A stretch of DNA of 64,000 nt from Caprimulgus europaeus (GCA_907165065.1 OU015535.1:806001-870000), one strand, 5' to 3'. Positions 46,101-60,612 are shown, counted from the first letter of the stretch. Notes: generated from the letters alone by a model not told the origin. Made by a program: numbers and translations.

Positions 46101-49100
46101 ACAATGTCCTGTATGGTGTGAGGTCCTGAGCAAAGGGAAGAAAATCACTCCCCACTTCCAGCTGCCTGGTAGGTGAAAAGACAAGGGGGTCTCTGGAGCA
46201 AAGGCTCCAGTATCAGCATCAGCAGCAGATCTGGTGGTGGCTCACCACGTCATGCTGCCTGCTGTGTTCCTAATGAGCTGTATCATCTGCTTGCTGTTGC
46301 TCCTCTAATTTTGAAGAGCTGTAGTAGTTCAGAAGAAGGGAGTCCTGGGATGAGGGGCATTCCTTAGAAAACTGTGAGATTAAAGGCATGAAGGACAGAG
46401 GTAAAACATGTCCAGATAAGTAACTACAATTACGGGTGAAAAAGAAGATCTGAAGCAGGTTGCAGGGCAAGAAGGTTGGCAACAGGTAGTAGCTGTGTCT
46501 CGTGCTGTTTCAGAAAGAGCAGAGGGATGAGGATGAAGGTGCCTGAATAAATCATGTAAAGGGAAGAGAGGCCACCATGCAGAAGCAGGGAGGAAGCAGT
46601 GCTAGCAAGGGCAAGTGTGGCTTGTGCGTGAGAAGAGGACCTTTACACAGTAAATCCAAGAGTGGGTTGTTCAGCCCCTCCACATCCTTCATTCTGCTCC
46701 AAGAATTCTTCCTGGACAATAGTTTTCCAACTTTTCTAAATGTTTTGGCAATTTTAATGACATTTTTAAGGTCAAACCAAGCAACCAGTGAATGGCATCA
46801 GACTGCTTAAAGTCAAGCACATGAATGCTGTCAATGACAAAGCAAAGTGGAAGAACAGGAGAATGATAGATCATGATTATGACAACAATTTGTGATGTCT
46901 GCATTATCACATGTGATGTCTGGGTTCAACACAAAGCAGGTTTTCTATTCATTTATTTAAAGCCATCTGTTTTTTTCACATATTCTCTGAAAATCTTTCG
47001 TCTGCTCTCAGTGCCAGAGCTGACCCTTGTTGTCTGAGATGTTCTTTCTCTCAATAGGTTTGCTCCCAAAAAAGCCCACTCCTTTTCCCTCCGTGAAGAA
47101 AACAGCATGACTAATGTTTTTCTAAGTTTTAAAGGTTTTTTTATGTATATAGGCAGAAAGAGAACGCTTCTCAGTAGTACCACAACTGACTAAAATAAAT
47201 CAACAGCTACTCAGCAGGGCAAAGGATGCTTGTGAGTAGTATTCAGTCCAGTGGGGGGGATACAGATGTAATATCACAGTAGTACCCCTGCTATGAAATA
47301 ATTGGGGTATTTCCTAGCATGGAAAATCCTTCTCAACACTATCTGGGGCGTTGGAAGAGTGCAGCTAATGCTTAAGATTATGATTTGATCTCAGGTTCTC
47401 AGATTTGCATGTTGCTGTAGCAGAACCTCATCTTTTGAATTCTTAATAACAAGAAGCTTTTTCCAGAAAAAAAATGCATAATACATGAAGTATTAAGAAT
47501 GATGATTAGAACTTCTCACATTTTAAGAGGGTGCAAAGATCTTGCATTAGATCCACATGATATGTGTGATTTAGGTGATAGTGTCCATGCCATAAACTGT
47601 AGGCAAGGCCAGACATCGCTGGTATCGACAGGACAACAAATCAAGGGTGTCTATATTCATGACTGGATGTAGGTCATCAAACAGGAGGTAAAAGGCAGGC
47701 TGCAAAACTGAGAGATGCAAATAGATTACCAATATTAGAAGAGAAAGTGCAGGTAGCTAGGAAATACCTTTACTCACTTTGCAAGCCTGAATTGCAAGTG
47801 AACCATCGCCTGGATCATGGAGTAAATCAGGCTGTTCAGAGCTGGTTTTGATCTAACACTTGATTTTTTATCAACAAATATTATGTTGGTACTAGTGGAA
47901 ATTATTTCCCACATTCACTGCTGTATTTCAGAACAGACTCTAGTGACCAATCCTCCAAGAGACTGGTATTACCAATAAGCTGCCACCAACACCCAAAGTA
48001 GGTGCACAGAGTAAAGCACTGAAATTCCCAGGAGAGCTAGCAGGGAAAGAAAATCTCATTTTCTGATTTCTATTTACAGCCTAAAATAGCCTGTCTGCTG
48101 GGATCTCTGGTTCTTTGGAAAAACAGTGATTATGAAGACTATGGTCTTATTTACTTCCCACCAGTGCTGCAGCATACGATGTACACTCACGGGATATTTT
48201 TAGTCGCAGATTCTGCCAGGCAGAAACACAGTGGAGTTAATCACATGTAGGAAATTAAACAGAAGCAAAAAATCTGGTAGGCTTGGAGGGGCTTGCAGCA
48301 GCTGAGCATTCTGTTACTCTTTCTTGACAAATCTTTCCAGATTGCATATGGGGAAGGTAAACGCAAAGGTCAGCGGTGGTTTTCTTACCAGGACCAAACA
48401 ACCTACACAGGTATCTGCAGTGAGCAGACTGAAGCAGGCTGAGAAATCTATCTAGAATCTAGTCAGAATTAAAGCTCCTTTGTGGTGAAATTGTTGAAGT
48501 TGGTCCACTAACATGTTAGCTGTCCTCTGACAAGTACTTTGCAGGCAATGAGCTACTGTGTGCTCCGAGCTGCTGTCCCAGGCGCAGGTGGGTGATGCAG
48601 AGAGGGCTCCTAAAGCACCCACAGTGGGCTGGCATTACCATCCAAGGCCATTTCAAGCATCTAACATGGATTTCCAGCATGGGAAGAAAGGTATCAAGGG
48701 CAGGAATTACAGGTGGTTTCAGCACAGCCCAACTAGATGCAGATATCCTCACCCTGTATCCCAACGGCCTGATGAAATAGCCCCTGAACATCTTCTGCCA
48801 CACAGCCTGCCTTTGTTGAAAAGGCTGCTGAGAAAATTCTTGCAGAAATACATTTTTTTTTATATTGTTCCCTTTGGTGGACATGGAAATGTATCAGTCC
48901 TGGTAGGGTTCTCTCTAAAAACATAGAAATAGTAAAATTAATTTATAATCAACGATTAGTGTTCAGTTACAACACACTAACTCAGCTCAGTATAACTAAG
49001 CCAAGAACACACACTGGAATTATGGCAATCAGCATTTATATAAAATACATCACTTGTAAATGAAAGCTATTCTTCCCTTAGCTCAAAGTAACTTGTGAAA

Positions 49101-51660
49101 TCTTTCACTGACTAAAATCTGGAGTAATGTTGCCATCATTCTCCCCAAGATTGTGCTGTAATGCTTCTTTACAGCATTAGCAGTTGAAGTTTTTTATGAA
49201 GTCAAGCAGTAGATCAAGTGGACTCCCTCACATCTGCTGTGCCTTTGAAGGACAGCATGTGCCTGCTCAGGAATTAAATTAGGAATTACAGATTGAATCA
49301 AGAGTACATGTGTGAGGAGTTAAGGAGATCTGAACGCTGAACTCGCATCCACCACGCCACAGGCATAAACAGAACACACTACAGTCACCCTCTGTCCTGA
49401 GCAGCAGAGAACTCTGACAGGATCCTGGTACAGCACCCTGGAGCCTCCTGCCCAGAAGGTGCCTGGCTCCTCCCAGGGAGTGGGGGAGATGAAAGGTGAC
49501 CTTAGGAGAGAGATGCCCAAAGTGTGCTTTGCCTTCTTCTGAGAATAAAGTAAATCACCAGTGATTTTATCACTGTGGACTGAAAGATGGGCTGGTGGAG
49601 ATGCAGTTTACACAACTCAAAGGCTGGAAGGATACACCAAGTTTAAGACCAATTATGTATCTCTTCTGGAAGGGCAAATCCTCTCTCATGGCAAGATGCA
49701 AAGAAGATTATGATGGCAATACCCTTCCTCAGGCAGGTTTTGGGTTTGTTTTTTCTGGCAAGAGAGATCTTTCCTAATACCTGCTCTTTCTGAGGAGCTA
49801 GCTGGTGTCAGTGACCACAGGACAGCATGGACACAAAATAGATTCCATCTGCCCAAAACAGCTCCCAGACAATGACTATCATTTTGTTTTCTTTACTGGG
49901 TAAAGGGAAGAAAATGGCTTTTAAATTAGATGTTGAAACCCTTCCAGAATTGCAATATAAGATACTGAATCAATCATTCTTCATACAGTTACCTCCTACT
50001 CCACAAGCTCCTACTACCATAAAAAGTGGTTGTTGCCAACTGAGCTGAGTGAATAATTTGCAGTTTCATATTTGTCAGAGGAATGTTTCCTCTTCCTCTT
50101 TTCAGTATTTGTCCACGAGCAGATTGATCTTCTTGCATTTCTTTTTTCAACACCACGTGCTGTAATCACTCCACAAGCAGTTCTCGCCATAAATCACTGG
50201 TGAGCAATTTGTTGTGAGAAGTCTTCAAGCGTTTGTCCTAATTCCACTGGTTCTGTATGAACTTGCATGATGTGGTGTCTGTTTCTGTGAACACAACATC
50301 CACAGAGCCGGTTCTGAGTATTCTCCCTGAGAACAATCCCACAGAACAAGCACATTGTACTGAAATTATGTAAGACTTAGGGATGCACGTTCACCAAGAT
50401 GCTTGCAGTTCACATCTGTGTGTTTCATGCTAGCTAGAAGATGGCTTTTCCAGCCCTAAAGAGAACATTACTTTACCCACTTCACAACTCAAATCTGCTC
50501 CTCGCCAGAGCTTTTGTCTCATCCCAATTCATTACAATTTCTGTCTCACAAAACATCCCTTGTGAGAGTTGAGGTTTTCAACAGCATCTAAAGTGGTTCG
50601 GTTCCAAATTACAACTGAAATTATGCACAATTTGACCATTTAAAAATTACTCTATTCCCAGAAATAATTATGAGTTTCTCCTGATTATTGTTGCATCTTA
50701 AAGAAAAATAAGACTGTATCAAAACACTGGCAGAAGAGTCTGACCCCAACCTGCTGGGGTCAGCAGAAAGCCTCCCTTTCTCAAGTATCTAGATGGAGAA
50801 AACAGCCCTTCTCACACTGTAAAATATCCTCTTTTCAGATAAAAGACCAACTGCACTGTTCAGAGGGATTTGGGTACTTTACCATGTCTTCTTAAAAAGA
50901 AAAGTATTAGAATGACTCTGCAATATTGAAAAGGAGGTAAAAGTCAACTCCAACACTGAGTGCCATCAAACACCGAGTGCCATCGTACACCAGAATGAGA
51001 ATCTCAAATCCAAGTCTTGCAGTTGGCCTTAAATGTTTGCTTTGAAGAAGTTTATGAAATATAGGCCTTGGCTCTTGTTGGTATGCAGTGGAAATATTTT
51101 GCTGGTATTTTAGATAATGTAAATAGTTGCTGCAACTGCCATCCAGGCACTTTATGATGTTAAATAGCAGAAATGGAAATGAAGAAGTCTTGAAATTCAT
51201 GGATGATGATGCCTACGATTGTAACTGGGACACATGGGGGCATCTCTTCCCTTGTCCCTTACAAAGGGTCCACTCTATGAAAATATTAAAACCTTGAAAA
51301 ACAATTAAAAAAAAAATCCACATAGAAATACTGAAAATGCAAGTCATAAACCAATTAATATTTTTTTCAAATATGAATTTTGCAAAGGGAAGTTGTATTT
51401 TGCTCTCAAACCAACTTCTGAAATTATTTTTAAATTTGGCAGTGCAGAAAAGACTCAGTGCACTGTATTAAGGTTCTTAAGCTGTATCATCTGAGATGGA
51501 CTGAAACCTTAGCTCCTGGTGCTCGTAAATAACTCCTGGGATTACTTAGTCTGCTTCATTTACTCTGATACAGAAAGAAGTTGTTGATGCTAAGCGTCAA
51601 AGTTCCTTGAATCCAACTTTCAAACAAGCAGTGTAGGCTTGGCTACCAACCTGGGCAACG
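43153..51660. other. Intergenic stretch, AT-rich, no gene recognised
   Basis: About 8.5 kb of unique AT-rich sequence with a short (AT)n at 44130-44142. No repeat family, RNA gene or exon with credible splice sites identified. Confidence 0.6.
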
Positions 51661-51992
51661 AATCCAGACCAGCCAGGGGACAGGGGACAATCCAGGCCAG
51701 CCAGGGGACAGGGGACAGTCCAGACCAGCCAGGGGACAGGGGACAATCCAGGCCAGCCAGGGGACAGGGGACAATCCAGACCAGCCAGGGGACAGGGGCC
51801 AATCCAGACCAGCCAGGGAACAGGGGACAATCCAGACCAGCCAGGGGACAGGGGACAATCCAGGCCAGACAGGGGACAGGGGATAATCCAGACCAGCCAG
51901 GGGACAGGGGCCAATCCAGGCCAGCCAGGGGACAGGGGACAATCCAGACCAGCCAGGGGACAGGGGCCAATCCAGGCCAGCCAGGGGACAGG
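51661..51992 (+). repeat. 28-bp G-run minisatellite, about 12 copies
   Basis: The 28-bp unit begins AATCCAGACCAGCC and continues with GGGGACAGGGGAC. There are eleven full copies and a final shortened one. Variation is mostly GACC/GGCC after AATCCA and GGAC/GGCC at the unit end. Minus-strand frames stay open as Leu-Ser-Pro-Gly-Trp type repeats and should not be read as a protein. Confidence 0.97.
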
Positions 51993-53736
51993 ACAGCCAC
52001 ACGCTCCACGGGAGCTCCCGCGGGGAGCACGGCCACCTTCCCAACGTCAGCAGACCCGAGGCAGCTGACGGAACCGTGAGTGTGCTGCCTGTAACACAGA
52101 GTAAAATCACCATGAGACATCCAAACGAGGCAATTATATTGTGTTAATTTGCATCTCATTTCTATGAGGTAGTTGTACACAGCCAACATAGTAGCTGGAA
52201 ATGAATCCAGCATGACTCGTGCCCGGTCGTGTCACAGCGCTGGCCTTTCTGAGCAAGGATTTGTGTAACGCTGTGCTCACAAATCACGTCCCTCAAGACA
52301 AGAAAATTATTACGAAGCTGAACAATAACAACCTACACTTACAAGAGCTCCCTACTTTTTATTCCACTTGGAGTAGAATAGGGAGCCCTTGGATTGTTTT
52401 CCTGTATGCCAAAGTTAGATCTTACATCTTCAGCAACAGCAGATAAATCTGTCTGTGCAGTGACCTCACCGGTGTGAAGTTGTGTCTTTTCTCCTCAGAA
52501 CAGGTAGCGCTGCCTGCATCAGTCTAAAGGCTGATACCTCCACTTTAGAGAAGTGGCACAGCAATTCCTGCATCCAGTGCTATGTATGGTGTTACTCTTT
52601 CTGCTAGGTGTGGATCTCAAATGTAACAGCATCTTTTAATTGAGTTTTACTTCCCATTTATGCTGAATCACGCAAAATGTGACTAACTTAAAGATGCAGC
52701 ATATTACTTCGCATTTTTCACCATGAGCTGGTTATTTTTTTCCCAGTGCCTGCATTATGCAACTTCACATTTGGTATTCTGATACTAATGGAGTGTCAGG
52801 GCAAAGAAATGGTGATCTGCTGGCACACAATTTTTAAAACTTTACAAGGAGAGAGATTCTTTCCATGCATTCTGTTACCTGTAATCACTATAGAGACCTA
52901 CAGCCTTATAATGAGGGGAAGAAGTTGTTATACTGAAAAAAAAAACAATCTCTGCTTGTCTTATTTTGAATCTGCCTATTCAAGCCCATTTATATCACCG
53001 AGAGGGCAGCAGTCCAAAACATAAATAACTTGAGCTCAAAAAGCAAGGTTGCCACCCCGAGTAGCCAGTAGCCACGGCGATGGTTTCACTAGCAGCACTC
53101 TGCGGGCTCGCACAGTTCCATGCCAGCAGAATGACACACTGCTGAACTCCACCATGCTCTGCCCTGCTTCACTGGCCCAAGTGATGTGAAATAACAGCAA
53201 ATAAAGTACACCAGGCACTCCTATGCTACAGAGCAGGTATAATCTCTGTAATTACCCCACAACCACATGGCAAATACGGTGTAAATACATCGCAATTGCA
53301 TGTTCCTACAGCTTACTCGTTAATTATGCATTGTTACTAACAAGTTCAAAGATAAATTATCATAGCACTTGCAGCATTTAGGTGCTCGAAAAGCTCCTAA
53401 GCTGTGGAATAATGGAATTTGTACTCTGAAATGCTTGCTTTTGTTGGTTTTCCATTGGAATGGGGAAGGAAACAACACACCTCTCACGCCCAAAGGCCTA
53501 CAGCTTAAGTGCTGTTTCTTACTGGTGGAGCAGAGGAATGCTGTGATACAATTGACACTTCTACCAGTAAGGAAATCTGGATGAGTTAACAAAAAAATCA
53601 TTTCCATTAATAAATCACTGTCCAAATTCCATTTAGTAATCCTCCTAAGCAAATGCTGTATTTAAAGTCACCGGTACTTGCACGCAATAGAACTTACACT
53701 GTTTTCCTGACCTAGTATTTAATCTTGCACAGGATA

Positions 53737-53825
53737 AAAATAAGAGGAAAACCTCATTCCACTGATGTCACCAGCAACACTCCTATTGACTTCAGTGAGG
53801 GCAGAGCTCTACCAAGGCTGCTTAC
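53737..53825 (+). repeat. Fragment resembling an ancient amniote interspersed repeat
   Basis: CCTATTGACTTCAGTGAGGGCAG sits at the core of a diverged copy of the motif 'cccattgacttcaatggg', common in ancient bird, turtle and crocodile repeats. I cannot name the family from sequence alone. Confidence 0.4.
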
Positions 53826-55954
53826 TTGTAAATGGATTCTTGAAATAGCTTCTGTTATATTATGTCAGAAATATATCACCATGCACAGCCATTTCATAGG
53901 CCGTGCTAGCTCTTCCATGAGCTGCACTGCAGTATTTTAGACTACAACTTATAATTTTTAATAGATATTTTAATAGTATTCAATAAAATAAAATTAGCCT
54001 CTCTACAAACATTGCTCTCCTCCAAAGTGAAGCTTCTCTTTAAGTTCCAGCTCTGTAACGGCTTGGACAGCTGTTTACACCGACTTTTACAGCCCGTGTT
54101 GGACTGCCTTTTTATGGTTTCATTATTTCCATATTGATTTTCAACCTGAAAGGTCATGTTGATGTTTCTGACCCTTTTTTTTTCCTACTGTAGTTGTTGA
54201 GCTATTTCTTCTAAAAAATGCCCAGCATTTATTGCAAGGAAGTGCAAACATTAGTTTTTAGGTCTTGCAGAATTAGTACCAGCAGAAACAAAACAGCAAA
54301 CTATTACTGTGTTACTTCTAAAAAACTTCAGTATGGAGTAAAAACCCACTGTAATTGGCCATGCATAAACATGGATGAACAAGGCAACCCTAGGCAGGGA
54401 GGTGACACTCTGGGGACCAACCAGACAAACACAGACAGCAAGAGCAGATGGACGCAGGGAGACGGCGGCGTTGGTCGTGCTGACAGGTCACACCCTCGGC
54501 CAACACATCGAGACAGGAAAACAGGGGCTTCTGACAGCTTTTTGAGAAAAATTAGGAGATAGCTTTGTGGATGAAATGACTTCTCAGCCACAGAGGAAAT
54601 TTTGGAATTACCTGTTGGAGGGATGTCAGTCATTTCTGGGTGAAAGAGGTTGGGCAGGGGAGGTGGGTCAAGGGCGGTACTGGGAAAGCAAAGAGCAGTG
54701 ACTTACTTGAAATGACAGGGGAACAGAAAACAAAAGGAGGCTGGAGAGATTAGTAAGGATGTAAAGACATAAATTAGATCAAATTGTTTTACTTTATCAT
54801 TCAAATGGTGTTGGTCAAGCCCAGAAAGCAGGAACGTTTATGTGAGCCGTGAGATCATCAGAGCCTGGTTCAAACCCCTCGTTTTCAGTCGGGATAGAAA
54901 AGGACAAATTTTAAATGCCATTTCTATCCTGGAGAAACAACTGTTGAGTTTAGCCTCAGTCTGTATGGGCTGACCCACAGAGTAACCTCTGCTGAAGATG
55001 AGACAGTGGATGGGAATGAAAAAAAAACCCCAAAAAAACTCAATGTGATGATACTGTTCATAGAAACTGGGAAAAAAAATGACAGGACAAGCTTGGAAGA
55101 GACTCTAAATCCCCCTGTTTTAAGATAACGACCTTGAACAGATATCTAGACTTTCATGAAGAAATGCCAGAGACATGGGCTAAGGTTCTGGTTTGGACAC
55201 AAGGGAAGTCTGCCCAGGATTGAGAGGAAAATTAATGTTTGTGGCAGAGGTTCCTTGATGACCAAGTGTGGAGGAAGCAGGGAGAGAGAGCAGGAGAGCT
55301 TACGGGGAAGTAGAGAAAGGATGAGGGTGAAGTTCCAGTCTGTTTTGAAAGAGCAAATAGAAAGGAGAGAGTCTCACATCCACCAGTGAGACTGCATTTC
55401 ATCAGGATGAGAATAGCTGGCAACGCTCAAGGCAGGTTTTAAGGTTAAAGACAAGAGTAAGGGCAGGGACAAGAACTGGCTTAGAGAAGCCAAACAGGAA
55501 CCAGAATGGGATTAGATCATTGCAGCAATCCGTGACATGTTGGAGTATTTTATTATCCCCTGTGCTCTTTAATTGCTAGTCTAACACAGGCAATAATTTC
55601 TAAACCAAAGTGCGTTCTTATTGAAGATCCTTGGCTCTTTAGTGGGAAAATAACTTCATGTGCACAATGATTGTTGGTTCTAATGGGTTTATTTTTATGT
55701 AATTTACATTGACTTTAAATAAAAGGGAGCAGTATGCTTCCAGTACTGTAAAACTGGCAATATAATTGAGGCTTATTAGCCCAGCTGCTGAAGCCAATAG
55801 TGGCTTTGAAGAAGGTATCCTCGTTCGGATGGAATTACTTTGTTTTCCTTCGCTCCTTCCTCAATCCTACTCTGGAACCTGAAGAAACGTTTGTAGGTTC
55901 TCCTAGAACATGGACATCTTCCTAAGACACAGTGAATGCAAATGATCTTTCTTC

Positions 55955-56012
55955 ACTCCTAGGGTCTGATCCTGTTCTTCCTGAAACCTGCAGTGAGACT
56001 CCCGCTGTCTCC
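55955..56012 (-). repeat. Fragment resembling the same ancient repeat, opposite orientation
   Basis: GGGTCTGATCCTGTTCTTCC followed by CAGTGAGACTCCC resembles the reverse complement of the same ancient repeat. It is very diverged. Confidence 0.3.
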
Positions 56013-56942
56013 TGTGGTACCAGGCACGGTTAGACCAGACGAGATGGAAGCTTGAAATTCTCCTAATGAAAAAGGCCCAAGTATACTGACTGGGGGAGAA
56101 GCTCATTAATGCTACTTAGGAGAACATGGTTCCTTTGAAAGGCTCATTATTTTGAGAGTTACCCATTCAAAAAAAAAAAAAAAGTCTAATCAATGAGAGA
56201 ACAAACTAGAAATGAAAAATCTCTCCTAAGAACAGACAGCAGAATATTGGATTCAAGAGGACAGCCATCAATTAAAAGAAATGTCAACAACTCGAGTGGC
56301 AGCAGCTTCAAAAGGGGAATCTTTTCATTTTCATATGCATTCTTCACGAACAACATCAAGAAGTGTAACATGCTAATAGCTAATAACACTCAGCATAAGA
56401 TTCACTAATTTACTAACTGAATAATTTAATGCATATCAAAGGAATGATTTTCTAGTTTCCTTTTTTAGATCTAACACTAAGCTGGGTATTATCAAGTAGA
56501 TGAAACTGCAGAGATTACAAATCATCACTGAAATAGTCATTTTAGAATTGTGTTTGGTTTTTTCTGTTGGATGTCTCTTTTCAGCTGAAGGAATCACATA
56601 CTTTTTTTTCCTTGTTATAATTCAGATTTCAAAAAACAAACCAGGAAGATGATACCTTTGTGGAAACATGATGTTTTGCAGAGATAGATCTGTTATGATG
56701 TTAAGCTCTGAAAATGTTGGGGACTGCAGAGAGACAGAGGCATCCACCTGTCCCAGGGATGCCAATAATGCAGCAGCTGGGACATGCACCTGAGGTTTAG
56801 ATCAGGACCTGGGCTGAAGCAGGGATGGGATGCAGAGGACCGGTGTGCTGCAGAGGGCTGCTCAGCATGGAGGACTCTTCCAACTGCTCCCAGGAATGGT
56901 GAGAGGTCAGTTTGATTCCAACACAGAATGAAAGACAGATGT

Positions 56943-56977
56943 TTTTTGTTTGTTTGTTTGTTTGTTTGGGGTTTTTT
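56943..56977 (+). repeat. (TTTG)n short microsatellite
   Basis: Six TTTG units followed by GGGTTTTTTTT. Confidence 0.85.
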
Positions 56978-57229
56978 TTGAAGTGCAAAAGAACTTTTTG
57001 TATACTCCAGAATGTGAGACTAGGTATTGAAGAATGTAGGAAGTCAACACAGTAAGAACCATTTATTGTTTAACGTGATTCTCAGAAGCCTATTTACAGA
57101 TTTCTACTAAATTTAAACAACGTTTTGCCTTGTTACTATTGCACACTATGTAGCCCACCACCATCTGCCAGAACACTTTAAGAATAGGTTACCAGCTAGG
57201 GTACCAAACAGAAAACCAGCTCTTCATTC

Positions 57230-58186
57230 AGTTCATGTGTCGCAGTCGGAAAGCTCACTCAGAGAGACTCCAGACTGAAAGACAGCCACCAATGTCCCAA
57301 CATCTGTCTGGTGGCCAGAAGGAAGCAGAGTACTCCAGGGTCAACACCAGGGCTGATACTGTTTAGCATCTTAAGGATGATGCAGACACAACAAATCTGA
57401 AGATGACACTAAATTAGGGCTGAGTCATTGACAAGTATTAACTTTTGTGGAGGGATCTTCAGGAACTGAAGCCAGAAGAAATCCCATCAAGTTTAACACA
57501 ATAAGTCCCACACCTTGGGCAGAATGATGCCATGTACCAGGACAGGCTGGGAATGGCCTGGCTGAGCAGCAGCCCTCCTGGAGAGGACTTGTGAGGTTAC
57601 AGAGGGTGTCAGGTCAAATGGGAACCAATGGTGTGCTCATTGCAAACGGGGCAAACTGCACATTGGCCTATTTTCAAAGAAGAGTGGCCAGCAGATTGAG
57701 GAAACTCATCATCCCCGTCACACATGGAATACTGTGTCCGCTTTGGGCCCCCCCCATGTCAGGAGGATGTTCACAAATGGGAAGAGAAGGAAGCAGAGGG
57801 CTACTGGGATGGCCATGGATGTAGAGCACATGCTTCAGGTGATGGAGGAGGCTGTGGCTTTCAGCTAAGGGTTGATCCAATGGCAGGCTGCAACTGAACT
57901 GGAGCTGCAAAGAAGATGGGGCCAAGCTCTTTTTGGTAGTGACAGATGGTCTAGTAAAGGGCAATGGCCACACATTGTAGCCTGGGAGGTTCAGACTGGA
58001 CAGTAGGGAGAACTGCTGCACTGTGAGGACACTGGAGTACTGGAAGAGGCTACTCAGAGAGGGACAGCCAAGATTTGGCTAGGTAAAATCACAGCAGACC
58101 TGATCCAGTGTTGGCAACAGTCCTGCTCTGAGTGGAAGGTGGGAGCTGATCTAGGGGTCCCTTCCAACCAATATTTCTATGATGCA
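57230..58186 (+). mobile_element. CR1 LINE copy 6, old and diverged, plus strand
   Basis: Sense-strand CR1 remnant. Near 57345-57420 it retains a degraded reverse transcriptase block (the equivalent of ADDTKLG reads SEDDTKLG). It then has the CR1 spacer (GGAATACTGTGTCCGCTTTGGG) and ends GGGGTCCCTTCCAACCAATATTTCTATGATG. It has many indels and stops. The left boundary is approximate. Confidence 0.75.
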
Positions 58187-60540
58187 ACTCAGATTGAAGC
58201 CAGTGGTATTATCAAAATCTTACCTAAATGATGTTAAATACAACAAAATTAAGAGTTCACTCATTAGTAAATAGGAAGATAAACCTCCTCAGCTCAGCCA
58301 GCTTGTCTTCTCATAGCAAACTCATCACCAACAGGGCACACTGCTGCAGCGGGGCACACATCACGCTGCTCTCCTCTCCCAGTATCCCAACAGCAAACAC
58401 AATGTTTCTGTGATGCCCCTTTAACAGGAAGGACAGACTGTTGGAACCATTGGCTTTGTGGCAGATGGAGCGACATTTGCAATGGGGAAAAACACTCTCA
58501 TGCTGCCAAAACATTAACACGGGGCTTCCTCAGAAATGTTCTGCCACAGTCACTGATACATGGAAATTCCCCATGTAAATACGGCTTCTTCCAAGAAAAG
58601 AGGTATTGTCCAGCAGGCTTTCCGGGGACAAGGACCTCACTGCACTGCTTTTTACCTCTCCTGCAAAACTCTTCACCTCCAGTCACAAACTCTCAGTCGT
58701 GCAACACCTTCCAGATGCTGCTTGTGGTAACTGCTGAGACAGCAGCGAGCAGGGCTGGCTTGGGGCAGGCTGTCCAACGATCCCCGCTTGGCTGGGCTGG
58801 TCAGGAGACAGGCTTGGCAGCAAGGGCACCTCGTGAAACCAAACAGGGAATGGGTTCTTCTGGGGACTTTTGCATAATAGATCTCCCTCTGTGAATGCCC
58901 ATGTTCCTTACATTGCAAGAACAACAACGAGAATTTCCTGACCTTCCTATCCAACACCCTCTATTTTGCATAGCATTATAATGTCTTTTATTAATTTCCT
59001 TTTAAAAATAAACTCCCTTATTCCTTTCAAATTCCATATATATGCAACATCAAAGCACTTCAGTGAATTTTTCATTCCAGCTCTCTGGTGCTGGAGTCAG
59101 ACGTGTCGTGGTAGCACTGCAAGCAGTTAAGATGTCCAGTTTCTGTGACACTGCTGCAGTTCTCATTGCTGTAAGTACTGATCACTGGGGAAACTGATCC
59201 TCAGATACCAAAAACCTTTCTGTCATGACCTACTGTTTTGCAGAGGGCAATGGGACCGGTGTGCTTTTGCCTTGAAAAGGCCATTGTCCCTCTACTGAGA
59301 AGGATCTGAGATTTATTTTTAACTTCAAACTCTCCTATGCATGATGAAAAAAGCTGAATAATTCCATTTTCATTTAGGAGGAGGTTCCAAGAGAGAGAAA
59401 TAGACTGATACATTTTAGATTAGAGATTCTTCCCTAAGAACAGAGGCTGTCACAGTGTAGTGTCCCATGCCATACAAAATCATCTTTTCTCCAGTACTGT
59501 CAGCTGGGCCCAGTTCTCCACCAAGGATATTTTCAAGAATTTTTGTGCTAAACTGAGAGCTCTCCAACATGCTGCTTCTAGGAATTTAATTTAACTCTCC
59601 CTCTGTCAGTACTGGGATTAAGAAGTTGTGAGGGTAGTCTGCTTCATAGTGGTATTATAATGATTGCTCTTGAAATGGAAAAATATCACACATCTGTGTT
59701 TTCATTCCAGCTTGAGACATACCTTTAGGAAGTCAGTTTCTCATGACATGTTTGGGCAAACGATGCCTTATCTGCATGCTTTTTTCATGTATCATCCTGA
59801 TCTGGTAACTTGAATGCCATAACCAGAAAGCTATGTTAATTGTACATGTTTTTAAGTCAGCTAGTCCAAAACACACTCTTCAAAGCGATCAGCCTCACAC
59901 ACTCTGCTTGCTGGTTTGAGAAGCCGGAGATGTTCCACCTCTGGAACCACATCAATTTTTTGTAGCAACAAGAATCTCCAACCAAGATAATCTTAGCTTC
60001 ATGGATATTACATATTTCTGTTTCCTACAAATAAAAACCACTAAGTACATGAACTGGTACTGTAAACACAAGCACAAGTAAAAGGGTTCTACTGTTGCTG
60101 GCCTTCTCCTCCCCCTCGATTTCGGCGGTCAGCAAAAACACTTCTTCAGTATTAAGTTACAGTAAAGAATTGTTGGTGTAATTGAGAGCAAAGATAAAGT
60201 CAAGTCAATGGGGTTTGCTTCAGCTTGTGACATTTCAGATGAAGCCTCGAAATCTGTTTGGATCACAAAAATGAAAGCATATAGAAAATATTTGTTAAAA
60301 ACAAAAATGCAGAGAGTCTGTGCAAGCTTCTTCATAAAGCCATTCCTACTGAAACGCTCACAGTTGAGTTAGCATTATTTGCTTCTAATTTGGGCTTCAT
60401 TCTAAGTGCTGTATGTTAACAAACTTAGACCACTTAATGCCAAGTGCTTTACACATTTCTCTTTAATTAAATTTCTTCAAAGAATCACATTACATAAACA
60501 TTTGCCAAGACAAAAAGCACACTCTCAGTGATGCTGGGTA

Positions 60541-60612
60541 AAATCCAGGCACCCCTGCAGTAACTAGTAAAATTCCCATTGATCTCACTGGAGACAGGAT
60601 TCTACTCTATAG
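60541..60612 (+). repeat. Fragment resembling the same ancient repeat
   Basis: AAAATTCCCATTGATCTCAC followed by TGGAGACAGGATT is the clearest of the three copies of this signature in the window. Confidence 0.45.

Larger units (their letters stand above)
51993..57229. other. Intergenic stretch, AT-rich, no gene recognised
   Basis: Contains two weak ancient-repeat traces, an A15 tract near 56169 and (TTTG)n at 56943. No open frame here exceeds about 115 codons or resembles a known protein. Confidence 0.6.

Noticed and set aside
51597-52213. Minus-strand frames with LSPGWSGL-type repeats, up to 197 codons
   Set aside because: Translation of the 28-bp minisatellite. The flanking residues show no protein features.
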